NCBI GenBank assembly: GCA_027488195.1
Contig: JAIYCD010000027.1
Coordinates: 1 to 43,911 of the forward strand
Length of the DNA: 43,911 nt
Direction of reading: 5' to 3'
Source of the DNA: Acetobacteraceae bacterium
GTDB taxonomy: Bacteria > Pseudomonadota > Alphaproteobacteria > Acetobacterales > Acetobacteraceae
The position numbers were made by a program, and so were the translations under genes. Each line of letters opens with the position of its first letter. The first letter of the stretch is position 1. Positions 23,901 through 32,396 of this stretch are shown piece by piece. Under the pieces are notes generated by a model that worked only from the letters and a program-made list of their open reading frames with translations, had not been told where the DNA came from and searched no databases.

Positions 23901-26059
23901 ACCGCCAGCGGCAGTTGCACGGTGCTGGCGCGGCCGCCCGGCTCCTCCACCTGCACCGTGAGTTCGGCGCGCAGCGGGCGCGTCGTGTCGGGCGCGCGTT
24001 CCAGGTTCAGCGTCAGCGTGGCGCGGCCCTGGGCGTCGGTCTCGGGCAGGTCGGCCGAGAGCATGTCGGGCGCGAAGATCTCGTCCTCCAGGCCAAACAG
24101 GAAGCCCTGCAAGGCCGGGAAGGGACTGCGCTCGGTGATCAGCCGGTATTGCGCGCTGCCGGTGAGGCCCGAGCCCGGCGCGCCATAGAGGAAGCGCGCC
24201 GTGACGGGAATTTCCAGCGGGCGGCCGGGCGTCAGCGGCCCGGGCGCGGGCCCGGCCTCGACGGCGAGGCGCTCGGGCACGAAGGCGTCCACGCGCAATG
24301 TCACCTCGCCCACCGGGGGTGCGGCGGGGTCGGTCAGGGCCTCGATCTTCCAGGCGCCGGCCGGCGCCGCGGCGGGAAGTGTGACGGGCCAGTGGCCGCC
24401 ATCGCGCAGCACCGTCTCGGCCGCCACCTGGCCGTTCGGGCGGCGCAGCCTGAGGCGCACCGGCAGATTCGCCGGCTGCCCCGCCACGTCGCGCAGCAGC
24501 ACCATGGCCTGCACCGTCTCGCCCGGGCGGTAGATGCCGCGATCGAGCCAGAGGAAGGCATCAAGCGGGCCGGGATGCGGCCGGCCGGCCACGCCACGGT
24601 CGGAGAGGTCGAAGGCCGCGGCCTCGAGGTCGAGCGCCACCAGGTCATCCGCCGTGCTGGCATGGAGTGCCACGGGTGCCATCGGCCCCTCGCCGCGCAG
24701 CAGGGCGGGGGCGAAGCGGGCCAGGCCATCGGAGCCGGTCTCGGCCTCGGCCAGGATTTCGTTGTTGCGCGCCATCAGGGCCACGCGGGCGCCGGCGGCG
24801 GGGCGTGCATCGCCCAGATGCCGCGCCTGCACGGCAAGCCCACCCGCCCCGCGCCAGGCGGTGAGGCCGAGATCGGTGATGATCAGCGGCTGCGCGGTGG
24901 TGAGGTTGTCCGGGTTGGTCGTGCCATCGCCCGGGCGCGCGACCATGATGTAGAGGCCGGGTCCGGCGGTCCGCACCACCTCCGGCACCGGGATGGAAAG
25001 GCGCTGCAGGCTGTTGGTCGGGTGGCGCGGCACCTCGACATGGCCCTGCCAGACGACGCGGCCCCAGCTCTCCTGCAGGTCCTGCGCCATCCAGGTGTCG
25101 AGCTGGTCGCCCAGGCGCCAGTCCCGCGTGAGGGGGACGAGGTTGCGCTCGGTCACGCGGATGATGCGCATCTGCACGCCCGAGACGTTCATCAGGGCCA
25201 GCGGCACGCGGGCCTGCTGGCCGCGCGGCAGGATGAAGGCGCGGCTGTCGAAGGCCATGCGGGGCGCGCGGTCGGGCATCGCGATGTTCAGCGTGGTGTC
25301 GCGGTTCAGGCGCAGCCCGTCCTCGCCCGGCAGGCCCTGGCGCAGCAGCAGCCGCGTGGTGCGGCCATGCGGCAGGCCGACGACGCAGAGCGAATCGCCA
25401 TCGCGCGTGACGGCGAGGCCCTGGATGGCGGGCTCGCTGCGGATCCAGTCCTGCGGCTGCCAATCCTGGCGGCGGGCGGGCGGCAGGGTAAAGCTGAGGC
25501 AGACGCGCGGCGGCTCGGCCTCGCTCTCGGTGTTCACGCGGGTGACGAGCAGGCCGGCGGCGCGGCGGGCCTCGGCCAGCGCTTGGGCGTGGCGCGGCTC
25601 ATTGGGCGCGCGCTGGATCACGGCCTCCAGCGCCGCGATCTGCTGCGCCGGGCGGTCCATGCGGGCCAGCGCCTCGGCGATCAGAAGCAGCGAGGGAATT
25701 TCGGGCGGCCCAGCCGGGACCATCATGAAGTTCTGCCAGGCCGCCTGCAGCGCGCGCGCCGGCTCGGGCGGGGCGCGGCGGAGCTGGGCGCGGGCCAGCG
25801 CCATCCACTGCGCGGGCGTCACCTCGCCCATGCCGGCGCGCTCTTCCCAGGCGGCGGCGGCATTGGGCCAGTTGTTCGCCCGCTCGGCCGTGGTGGCGCG
25901 CTGCTCGGCCCCCTGGCGCTGCTGCGGCGTGCCGCCGGCGGGGAAGCGACGCTCCAGCTGTTCGCGGTATTGGCCGGAGTCCCGGGAGAGGCCGGGAAGA
26001 TCGAAGGCCTGCGCCGAAGTTGCAAAGAACAGGACAAGGACAACCAGCCAACGAAACAT
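20996..26059 (-). CDS. bacterial alpha-2-macroglobulin with thioester motif
   Basis: 1687 aa. The ATG at 26059 starts a Sec signal peptide (MFRWLVVLVLFFATSAQA-FD). It has no Cys after the cleavage site, so it is not an obvious lipoprotein. An N-terminal helical repeat region (about 30-170) is followed by macroglobulin beta domains. The long MG repeat zone includes LWLDRGIYRPGETVQAMVLLRD (two blocks), typical of YfhM/YfaS. The thioester CLEQ is near residue 1259 (ESFPLTCLEQLSSQ), in front of an alpha/alpha TED domain with DGSFGLWSAQGEPEFWTSGY. Such proteins are thought to trap proteases in the periplasm. The usual partner pbpC is absent. Its 3' end converges on the glycosyltransferase with 15 bases between. 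Confidence 0.93.
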   Translation of the reverse strand: MFRWLVVLVLFFATSAQAFDLPGLSRDSGQYREQLERRFPAGGTPQQRQGAEQRATTAERANNWPNAAAAWEERAGMGEVTPAQWMALARAQLRRAPPEPARALQAAWQNFMMVPAGPPEIPSLLLIAEALARMDRPAQQIAALEAVIQRAPNEPRHAQALAEARRAAGLLVTRVNTESEAEPPRVCLSFTLPPARRQDWQPQDWIRSEPAIQGLAVTRDGDSLCVVGLPHGRTTRLLLRQGLPGEDGLRLNRDTTLNIAMPDRAPRMAFDSRAFILPRGQQARVPLALMNVSGVQMRIIRVTERNLVPLTRDWRLGDQLDTWMAQDLQESWGRVVWQGHVEVPRHPTNSLQRLSIPVPEVVRTAGPGLYIMVARPGDGTTNPDNLTTAQPLIITDLGLTAWRGAGGLAVQARHLGDARPAAGARVALMARNNEILAEAETGSDGLARFAPALLRGEGPMAPVALHASTADDLVALDLEAAAFDLSDRGVAGRPHPGPLDAFLWLDRGIYRPGETVQAMVLLRDVAGQPANLPVRLRLRRPNGQVAAETVLRDGGHWPVTLPAAAPAGAWKIEALTDPAAPPVGEVTLRVDAFVPERLAVEAGPAPGPLTPGRPLEIPVTARFLYGAPGSGLTGSAQYRLITERSPFPALQGFLFGLEDEIFAPDMLSADLPETDAQGRATLTLNLERAPDTTRPLRAELTVQVEEPGGRASTVQLPLAVAGAPRLIGIRGPQSVDANSEAAFEFVIVNPAGEAQAGNLNLRLLRERPDWRIIMRSGQPRYETVWTDEPVDTASLAVTAAAPGRFARSLPFGRYRLEAQEAGGMALASVRFRSGWAASESAEVPDKVDVAADRRAYAPGQPITLRVTAPFAGRASLAILTDRLVALREIEVPAAGAEVTLEADPAWGAGAYAAVTVFRQGEAALAPGRALGLTWLQIDPAARRLEVAIGGEERVRPQRRVTLPVTVTGGQGQVHLTLAAVDEGILRLTRFATPDPLAHYAGRRTLGADIRDDYGRLIRPGEGTLATLRQGGDELGDLGALRMPQRNVVLFSGIVTTDAQGRAEIGFDIPDFAGELRLMAVAWDGARVGSAARTLLVRDAVLAEAILPRFLAPGDEASIPVLLHNLELPAGEVSATLSTEGAIALAGPNRLAARLATGARAQPTATLRAIGAGEGVLRLAISGPDGFTATREARIEVRSSRALAVATSVIEIAPGAEARITPDAARFLPGAWRATARLGTPVRYDAEGMLRALESFPLTCLEQLSSQAIGLAAATTEASTPAQAVRLQRVVDGVLARQRFDGSFGLWSAQGEPEFWTSGYAVEALLRAKAAGAAVPDAALEAALVNLAERLEETNPTEPAEYAAQAARLNALSLAGRHRLGAARRLMESLDRLPTPLARAQLGAAFARAGDAERATRAFTAALAAPARRDWLYDYGSGARDAMAILVLAQEGRMPAPMLATAQGRLPGPELTPALASTQEQAWAVLAAATLGRDGRPVRASLDGTALTGRVVNVMEGGVLRNIGDAPLPVSLTVTGIPSEALPAGRNAMQIRRRFLNLDGMALNLDQLRSGTSFVMVIEGRTESSQNHLSMISQGLPAGWEIEARLGPGAVPGLPGLGELPEADAQPALDDRVAAAFTFSAELREFRLAVRLRAVTAGRFELPGAEVSDMYRPAFFARQAAGRVTILP

Positions 26060-26253
26060 GCGAAGTCTTCCTTCCCTCAGCCCCCGCATCATGCACGGTT
26101 TTGCGGGACGCACACAGAACAACTGGGGGTGACGAAGGGTAACCTTTCCGCGTTGTCACTCGGCTTTCGGGAGGGATGCGCTTCAATCCCAGGGTCCCCA
26201 CGGCGTGCCGTGCGGGAGCCATCGTTCTTGCCCGAATCGGAGCCGCCGTCCGG

Positions 26254-27357
26254 ATGTTGTCTCGCCTGCTTCCCCTTCTTGCCGTCCTGTTGCTGCCGCT
26301 GAACGCCATCGCGCAGCCGGCCATCCCGGTCACCACCGAACCCGCACGCGTGGGCGCAATGCCGATCGAGATCCTCGCCAATGGCACGGTGGTGTCCGAA
26401 AGCGTGGTGACCATCCGCACGCGGGTGGATGGACAGATCACGCAGGTCCACGTGACCGAGGGGCAGCTGGTGCAGCGCGGCCAGGTGCTGTTCACGCTCG
26501 ATTCGCGGCTGAACCAGGCGATCCTCGCCCAGCAGGAGGCGCAGCTCGCCGCCAACCGCGCGCAGATCGTCCGCTACCAGGCTGATGCGGTGCGCTACCA
26601 GTCGCTGCGCGGCGAGGGGTTCGCGGCGCAGCAGCGCTTCGAGCAGGCGACCGCCGAAGCCGCCGCCGCCGTCGCCAATGCCCGCGCGACCGAGGCGCTG
26701 ATCCAGCAGACCCGGCTCAACATCGAATTCGCCACCATCACCGCCGAGACCGACGGCAAGCTCGGCGTGCTGCCGCTGCGCGTCGGCAATGTGGTGCGCC
26801 AGGCCGAGAATGTGGCGATGGCCACGCTGACGCAGATGAACCCCATCCTCGTGCAGTTCAGCGTCCCCGAGCGCTGGCTGCCGCAGATCCGCAACGCGCT
26901 GAACGCGGGCGAGGTGCCGGTGCTGGCGCTGGGCGATGGCGAGACCGGGCCGCCCGCCGAGGGGCGCCTCGTCTTCGTGGACAGCGCGGTGGACACGGCG
27001 ACGGGCACGATCCAGCTGCGCGGCCGCTTCGACAACCCGGAAGGCGCGCTTTGGCCCGGGCAATATGTGCGGGTGACGGTGGTGCCAACGATCGAGCAGG
27101 ACGCGATCTCCATCCCCTCCGCCGCGGTGCAGACCGGCCAGCAGGGCCGCTTCATCTATGTGCTGACACCCGAGGGCACGGCGCGGCGCCGGCCCGTGCA
27201 GCTGGTCCGCAACCTGCGGGACCGGGCCGTGGTGCGCGGCGAGATCGCGGCGGGCGAGAAGATCATCGTGGATGGCGCGCAGCGCGTGACCGATGGCGCG
27301 CGCGCTGCCGAACGCAGCCCCCCGCCGGCGCCGCAGCGCGTCTCCTCGGCCAATTGA
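26254..27357 (+). CDS. RND efflux periplasmic adaptor subunit (membrane fusion protein)
   Basis: 367 aa from the ATG at 26254, which starts a Sec signal peptide (MLSRLLPLLAVLLLPLNAIAQ). An upstream in-frame ATG at 26176 would bury this signal. The order is barrel-sandwich half (VTIRTRVDGQITQVHVTEGQLVQRGQ as successive blocks), a coiled-coil hairpin rich in Ala/Gln (about 85-150), the second lipoyl half (FATITAETDGKLGVL), the beta-barrel (VPERWLPQIRNALNAG) and a membrane-proximal domain (ISIPSAAVQTGQQGRFIYVL). It links the inner-membrane pump to an outer-membrane channel. The pump follows by 12 bases. No TolC-type gene is present. It is divergent from the macroglobulin gene. Confidence 0.94.
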   Translation: MLSRLLPLLAVLLLPLNAIAQPAIPVTTEPARVGAMPIEILANGTVVSESVVTIRTRVDGQITQVHVTEGQLVQRGQVLFTLDSRLNQAILAQQEAQLAANRAQIVRYQADAVRYQSLRGEGFAAQQRFEQATAEAAAAVANARATEALIQQTRLNIEFATITAETDGKLGVLPLRVGNVVRQAENVAMATLTQMNPILVQFSVPERWLPQIRNALNAGEVPVLALGDGETGPPAEGRLVFVDSAVDTATGTIQLRGRFDNPEGALWPGQYVRVTVVPTIEQDAISIPSAAVQTGQQGRFIYVLTPEGTARRRPVQLVRNLRDRAVVRGEIAAGEKIIVDGAQRVTDGARAAERSPPPAPQRVSSAN

Positions 27358-27369
27358 GGGCGGCGCGCC

Positions 27370-30300
27370 ATGCACATCTCGGAACTCTGCATCCGCCGCC
27401 CGGTGATGACGCTGCTGCTGACCATCGCGGCCGTGGTCGCCGGCGCCATCGCCTATACGCGCCTGCCTGTGGCTGCCGTGCCACGCGTCGATTTCCCGGT
27501 CATCTCGGTCTCGGCCAGCTTCCCGGGTGCCAGCCCGGAGACGATGGCGACCTCCGTCGCCCTGCCGCTGGAACGCGAATTCAGCACCATCGCGGGGCTG
27601 GAAAGCATGAGCTCCACCTCCGGGCAGGATACGCTGAACCTCACGCTGCAATTCCAGCTCGGCCGCAACATCGACAGCGCGGCCCAGGATGTGCAGGCGG
27701 CACTGACACGCGCACAGCGGCGCCTGCCGATCGAGATGACGGTCCCGCCCAGCTACCGCAAGGTGAACCCGGCCGATGCGCCGGTGCTGCTGCTGACGCT
27801 CTCGGGCGGCGACGTGCCGCTCTACCGCCTGCAGGACGTGGCGAGCACCATCATCGCGCCCGCCCTGTCCCGCGTGCAGGGCGTGGCGCAGGTGGTGACC
27901 TTCGGCGAGCAGCTCTATTCCGTGCGCGTGCGCCTCGACCCTGACCGCATCGCGGCCATGGGGCTGGCCTTCGACACGGTGCAGCAATCCATCCAGCAGG
28001 CCAATTCCAATGCGCCGGTCGGCCTGCTCAGCGGCCAGCGCCAGCAGCTGACGCTGCGCGCCACCGAACAGCCGCAGAATGCCGAGCAATTCGGCAACCT
28101 CGTCGTCGCCGGCCGCGCCAATGCGCCGATCCGCCTGAACGAGATCGCCGAAGTGGCGGACGGCGTGCAGAACGAACGCGTGGCGAGCTGGCGCGACGGC
28201 CAGCGCGCCCTGGTGCTGGCCGTGCAGCGCCAGCCGGACGCCAATACCGTGGATGTGGTGGATGGCGTGATGCGGAGCGTGGAGCAGCTGCAATCGGCCC
28301 TGCCGCCAGGTGCGCGCCTCGGCGTCATGCTGGACCGCAGCCGCTCCATCCGCGCCGCCGTACACGACGTGCAGGAATCACTGCTGATCGCCATCGGCCT
28401 CGTCGTGCTGGTCTGCTTCCTCTTCCTGCGCCGGCTTTCGGCGACGCTGATCCCGAGCGTCGCCGTGCCGATCAGCCTCTGCATCACCTTCGGCCTCATG
28501 TATGCGCTGGGCTACGGCATCGACAACGTGACGCTGCTGGGCCTCACCATCGCCGTCGGCCTCGTCGTGGATGACGCGATCGTGGTGCTGGAGGCCATCG
28601 TCCGCCACATCGAGGAAGGGATGCATCCCGTCGCCGCCGCCATCCGGGGTGCCAAGGAGGTGGGGTTCACCGTGCTCTCCATCACCCTCTCCCTGATCGC
28701 GGTCTTCCTGCCGATCCTGCTCATGGGCGGCGTGGTGGGACGCGTCTTCAACGCGTTTGCGGCGACCGTCAGCCTCGCCGTCATCGCCTCGCTCATCGTC
28801 TCGCTCACGCTGACGCCGCTGATGGCGAGCCGCATGAAGGGCCAGCACAAGGCGCCGGGCATCCTGGACCGCACGCTGGAGCGCGGCTTCGTCGCCATCG
28901 AGCGCAGCTACGCCTTCCTGCTGAATTACGCGCTGCGCTTCCGGCTGCTCATCTGGGCGCTGTTCTTCGCCTCCCTCATCGGCGCGGGCTGGATGGCGGT
29001 CCACCTGCCCAAGGGCTTCTTCCCGATCGAGGATACCGGCCTTCTCGTCGTCAACACCGAGGGGCCGCGCGGGGCCTCCATTCTCGACATGTCGGAGAAG
29101 CAGGAGCGCATCGCGCAGATCTTCCAGGCCTCGCCCCATGTGAACAGCGTGGTCTCGACAGTGGGCGCCGTGGGTGGCTCGGCCTCCATCAACCAGGGGC
29201 GCTTCTTCGTGGAACTCAAGCCGCGCGGCGAGCGCCCGGACGTGACCACGGTGATCCAGGAGCTGCGGCGCCAGGCCTCGGGCGTGCCGGGCATGCGCGT
29301 CTTCCTCCAGCCCATCCAGAACATCAATTTCGGCGCGCGGCAGACCCGCACCCTCTACATCTACACCATGCAGGGGCTGCGCCTGGATGAGCTCTATGAC
29401 TGGGCGCCGCGCCTCGAAGCGCGCCTCGCGCAGTTGCCGCAATTGCAGGATGTGAACACCGACCTCCAGCTCGACAGCCCCGTGGTCATGGTGAATGTGG
29501 ACCGGGACCGCGCGACGGCGCTCGGCGTCTCCATCGAGCAGGTGCGCCAGGCGCTGTACTCGGCCTTCGGCTCGCGCCAGATCAGCACGATCTACGGCCA
29601 GGCCAATGCCTATCCGGTGATCCTGGAGGCCCTGCCCGAGGATCAGCGCGACGAGACAGGCCTCGCCAAGCTCTATCTGCGCTCCAACACCGGGCGCCTC
29701 GTGCCGCTCTCGGCCGTCGCCAGCATCGAGCGCCGCGCAGGCCCGCTCACCGTGGCTCACCAGGGCCAGCTGCCCGCCGTCACCATCGGCTTCAACACGC
29801 CACCGGGCGTGGCGCTGGGCGATGCGGTGAACGCGATCCGGGCCGTGGAGCGCGAGATGGGGCTGCCGCCCACCATCGTCTCTGGCTTCTCGGGCTCGGC
29901 GCAGGTGTTCCAGCAGGCGCTGGCCGGCCAGGGCGCGCTCGTGCTCGCCGCCGTGCTGATCATGTATGTGGTGCTGGGCGTGCTCTATGAGAGCTTCATC
30001 CATCCGCTGACCATCCTCTCGGGCCTGCCGGCCGCCGCCCTCGGTGCCTTCGCCACGCTTTGGCTGTTTGGCCTGGATCTCTCGGTGATCGCGGTGATCG
30101 GTGTGCTGCTGCTGATCGGCCTCGTGAAGAAGAACGCCATCATGGTGGTGGATGTCGCCCTGCAACGCCAGCGCGCGGGCGAAACGCCGGTCGAGGCGGT
30201 GCGCCATGCCTGCATCCTGCGCTTCCGGCCGATCCTGATGACCACGCTCGCCGCCGCCGCCGGCGCCGTGCCCATCGCGGCCGGCTGGGGTGCGGCGGCC

Positions 30301-30468
30301 GAGCTGCGGCAGCCACTGGGCCTCGCCGTCATCGGCGGGCTAGCGGTCAGCCAGGCGCTGACGCTGTTCGTGACACCCGTGCTGTATCTGGGCTTCGACG
30401 GGCTGGCGCGGCGGTTCAGCCGCGGGCGGGGCAAGGTGGAGATGCCGGGTGCGGCGCCGGCCGAGTAA
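27370..30468 (+). CDS. RND efflux pump permease (MdtB/MdtC/AcrB class)
   Basis: 1032 aa, full length for the HAE1 class. It starts ISELCIRRPVMTLLLTIAAV (TM1), followed by a porter domain with FPGASPETMATSVALPLE and GLESMSSTSGQDT. TM2-6 lie at about 335-545. Conserved TM4 acidic residues occur in GLVVDDAIVVLEAIVRH, and TM10 Lys in LIGLVKKNAIMVVDVAL. The second half includes GVLYESFIHPLTILSGLPAA. Proton-driven export of hydrophobic compounds is expected; overall similarity is to MdtB/MdtC pumps. It works with the adaptor encoded immediately upstream. Confidence 0.95.
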   Translation: MHISELCIRRPVMTLLLTIAAVVAGAIAYTRLPVAAVPRVDFPVISVSASFPGASPETMATSVALPLEREFSTIAGLESMSSTSGQDTLNLTLQFQLGRNIDSAAQDVQAALTRAQRRLPIEMTVPPSYRKVNPADAPVLLLTLSGGDVPLYRLQDVASTIIAPALSRVQGVAQVVTFGEQLYSVRVRLDPDRIAAMGLAFDTVQQSIQQANSNAPVGLLSGQRQQLTLRATEQPQNAEQFGNLVVAGRANAPIRLNEIAEVADGVQNERVASWRDGQRALVLAVQRQPDANTVDVVDGVMRSVEQLQSALPPGARLGVMLDRSRSIRAAVHDVQESLLIAIGLVVLVCFLFLRRLSATLIPSVAVPISLCITFGLMYALGYGIDNVTLLGLTIAVGLVVDDAIVVLEAIVRHIEEGMHPVAAAIRGAKEVGFTVLSITLSLIAVFLPILLMGGVVGRVFNAFAATVSLAVIASLIVSLTLTPLMASRMKGQHKAPGILDRTLERGFVAIERSYAFLLNYALRFRLLIWALFFASLIGAGWMAVHLPKGFFPIEDTGLLVVNTEGPRGASILDMSEKQERIAQIFQASPHVNSVVSTVGAVGGSASINQGRFFVELKPRGERPDVTTVIQELRRQASGVPGMRVFLQPIQNINFGARQTRTLYIYTMQGLRLDELYDWAPRLEARLAQLPQLQDVNTDLQLDSPVVMVNVDRDRATALGVSIEQVRQALYSAFGSRQISTIYGQANAYPVILEALPEDQRDETGLAKLYLRSNTGRLVPLSAVASIERRAGPLTVAHQGQLPAVTIGFNTPPGVALGDAVNAIRAVEREMGLPPTIVSGFSGSAQVFQQALAGQGALVLAAVLIMYVVLGVLYESFIHPLTILSGLPAAALGAFATLWLFGLDLSVIAVIGVLLLIGLVKKNAIMVVDVALQRQRAGETPVEAVRHACILRFRPILMTTLAAAAGAVPIAAGWGAAAELRQPLGLAVIGGLAVSQALTLFVTPVLYLGFDGLARRFSRGRGKVEMPGAAPAE

Positions 30469-30531
30469 GGCCCCTGTGACTTTCGCAGGATATTGCTAGG
30501 CTCACCACCAGCTTCATTCTCGGAGATCCGC

Positions 30532-30891
30532 ATGTCGAGCGTCACACGCCCCTGGGCCGGGAGCCTGCTGCTGGCCGCCACGCTGCTGGCCGGCACGGTC
30601 CACGCGCAGACCCCGCCGAGCCAGGCCCAGGCGACCGACCAGATCTATCGGGAATTGATGGGCCGAAGCCCCAATGCGCCGGGCAACCTTCCGCCCCCCG
30701 CCCTGAACGCGACGCCGGGCCAGGACGCACAGCGGGAGGCGCAGATCTTCCGCGAGGAATCCGGCCGCAGCCAGAATGCGCCGAGCACGGCGACACCTCC
30801 CCCCGCTTCCGGCACCGTGGGCCAGGATGCGCGGCGGGAGGAGCAGATCTTGCGTGAATTGACCAACCCCGCGCCGGCCACGCCGCGCTGA
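30532..30891 (+). CDS. small secreted protein with three imperfect repeats
   Basis: 119 aa. GGAG lies seven bases before the ATG at 30532. Residues 1-25 are a Sec signal peptide (SLLLAATLLAGTVHA). The mature part is Pro/Gln/Asn rich and contains three copies of a 25-30 residue unit at about 34-58, 65-92 and 99-119. The consensus is Gln-Ile-x-Arg-Glu-x-x-Gly-Arg-Ser-x-Asn-Ala-Pro followed by a Pro-rich linker (QIYRELMGRSPNAP, QIFREESGRSQNAP, QILRELTNPAPATP). I do not recognise a family. It is 63 bases after the RND pump and could be in its operon, and it converges on the MFS gene with six bases between. Confidence 0.75.
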   Translation: MSSVTRPWAGSLLLAATLLAGTVHAQTPPSQAQATDQIYRELMGRSPNAPGNLPPPALNATPGQDAQREAQIFREESGRSQNAPSTATPPPASGTVGQDARREEQILRELTNPAPATPR

Positions 30892-30897
30892 AGCAGG

Positions 30898-32280
30898 CTA
30901 TCGCTTCCCGCTGACCTCCGCCCCCGCATCGCGCGGCAGCAGCGCGAAGAGCGGGCTGGAGGCGAGCACCACCAGCCCCGCGATCAGGAAGGCGGCGGTG
31001 AAGTCGCTCGGCAGCAGCGCCTCATGTCCCGCCATATGCCGGCTGATTTCCAGAGAGGTGGTGGCCAGCACGATGCCGAGTGCGGGCGGCAATTGCTGCG
31101 CCGTGCCGTAGAAGCTGGTGCCGGCGCTGAGTTTCTCGCGCGGGAGATCGGCGAAGGCCAGCGTGTTCAGCGCGGTGAACTGCAAGGAGCGGAACAGCCC
31201 GCCCAGGGACAGCACCACGAACATCGCGGCGATCGGCCAGGCCGGCGTGAAGGCCGCGCCGATGGCCACCCCACAGGCCGCCAGCACGCCATTGCCGATC
31301 AGCACGGTGCGGAAGCCGAAGCGGCGCAGGATGGGGCGCGTCAGCGGCTTCATGGCGAAGGCGCCGATGGCGGTGGCGAAGGCGACGAAGCCCGCCTCCG
31401 TCGCCCCCCAGCCGAAGCCCACCTGCAGCAGCATGGGCACGAGGAAGGGCACGCCGCCCGCGCCCATGCGGAACAGGCTGCCCGAGAGGGCAGCATGGCG
31501 GAAGCTCGGATGGCGCAGCAGCGTGAGGTCGAGCGCCGGCTTCTCCACCCGCCGGCAATGCCGCCAGGCAAGAATGGCAAGCACGACACCGATGGCCAGC
31601 AGCGCGCCCGGCCAGACATCAGGCAACACGCCACGCCCCACCGTCTCGATCCCCGCCATGAGCGTGGCCAGCGCGCCGCCGACGAGGGCGAGGCCACGCA
31701 GGTCGGGCGGGCCCGGGTTGATCGGTGGCAGCGGCGTGATCTTCCAGGCCACCATGACGAGGCCGAAGGCGGCGACCGGCAGGTTGATCCAGAAGACGCT
31801 GCGCCAGCCAAACAGGTCCGTCAGGATGCCGCCCAAGGGCGGGCCCAGGATGGGGCCCAGCATGGCGGGCATGGTGAGCCAGGTCATCGCGCTCAGCATC
31901 TCATCCTTGCGGATGCCGCTCAGCAGCAGCAGGCGGCCCACAGGCACCATCATGGCACCCGCCATGCCTTGGAGCACGCGCGCCAGCACCAGCTCGCCCA
32001 GGCTGTTCGACAAGCCGCAGGCGGCGGAGGAGAGCCCGAAGAGCGCGATGGCGATCAGAAAGACGCGCTTCGCGCCGTACCGGTCCGCCACATAGCCCGA
32101 GACGGGGATGAAGACCGTCAGCGCCACCAGATAGGAGGTGATGGCCACACCGAGCCGCGCCGGGTCCTCGTTCAGCTCGCGGGCCATCGAGGGCAGGGCG
32201 GTCACCACCGCCGCGCTGTCCAGGTTCTGCATGAACAGGGCGGAGGCGACGATCACGGCGGTCAGTCGCGCATCGGCCAT
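30898..32280 (-). CDS. MFS drug exporter, DHA2/EmrB-like
   Basis: 460 aa with about 13-14 predicted hydrophobic helices. TM1 carries the DHA2 signature FMQNLDSAAVVTALPSMARE. Motif A-like GYVADRYGAKRVFLIAI follows TM2. LVLARVLQGMAGAMMVPVGR and GPILGPPLGGILTDLFGWRSVFWINLP (two blocks) are typical of EmrB/LfrA exporters. Proton-coupled efflux of hydrophobic compounds is expected; the substrate is unknown. It is slightly short for the 14-helix group. The start ATG at 32280 is divergent from the aminotransferase, with 116 bases between. Confidence 0.92.
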   Translation of the reverse strand: MADARLTAVIVASALFMQNLDSAAVVTALPSMARELNEDPARLGVAITSYLVALTVFIPVSGYVADRYGAKRVFLIAIALFGLSSAACGLSNSLGELVLARVLQGMAGAMMVPVGRLLLLSGIRKDEMLSAMTWLTMPAMLGPILGPPLGGILTDLFGWRSVFWINLPVAAFGLVMVAWKITPLPPINPGPPDLRGLALVGGALATLMAGIETVGRGVLPDVWPGALLAIGVVLAILAWRHCRRVEKPALDLTLLRHPSFRHAALSGSLFRMGAGGVPFLVPMLLQVGFGWGATEAGFVAFATAIGAFAMKPLTRPILRRFGFRTVLIGNGVLAACGVAIGAAFTPAWPIAAMFVVLSLGGLFRSLQFTALNTLAFADLPREKLSAGTSFYGTAQQLPPALGIVLATTSLEISRHMAGHEALLPSDFTAAFLIAGLVVLASSPLFALLPRDAGAEVSGKR

Positions 32281-32396
32281 GCCGCCAGCCTAGAGGTTTA
32301 TCGCGGCAAGTCATCCATGCCGTTTTCAGAAGGGGCGGGGTTCCCCCGTCGATGAATTCGCGGCAAGAGCGGCCCCTCAGATCAGAGAGACCCGCG

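Noticed and set aside
21929-26302. 1457-codon open frame on the plus strand opposite the macroglobulin
   Set aside because: Same antisense artefact; the minus strand carries the signal peptide, CLEQ motif and macroglobulin domains.
26089-30207. Long minus-strand frames (758 and 609 codons) opposite the RND genes
   Set aside because: The RND adaptor and pump are certain on the plus strand, and the antisense peptides show no family features.
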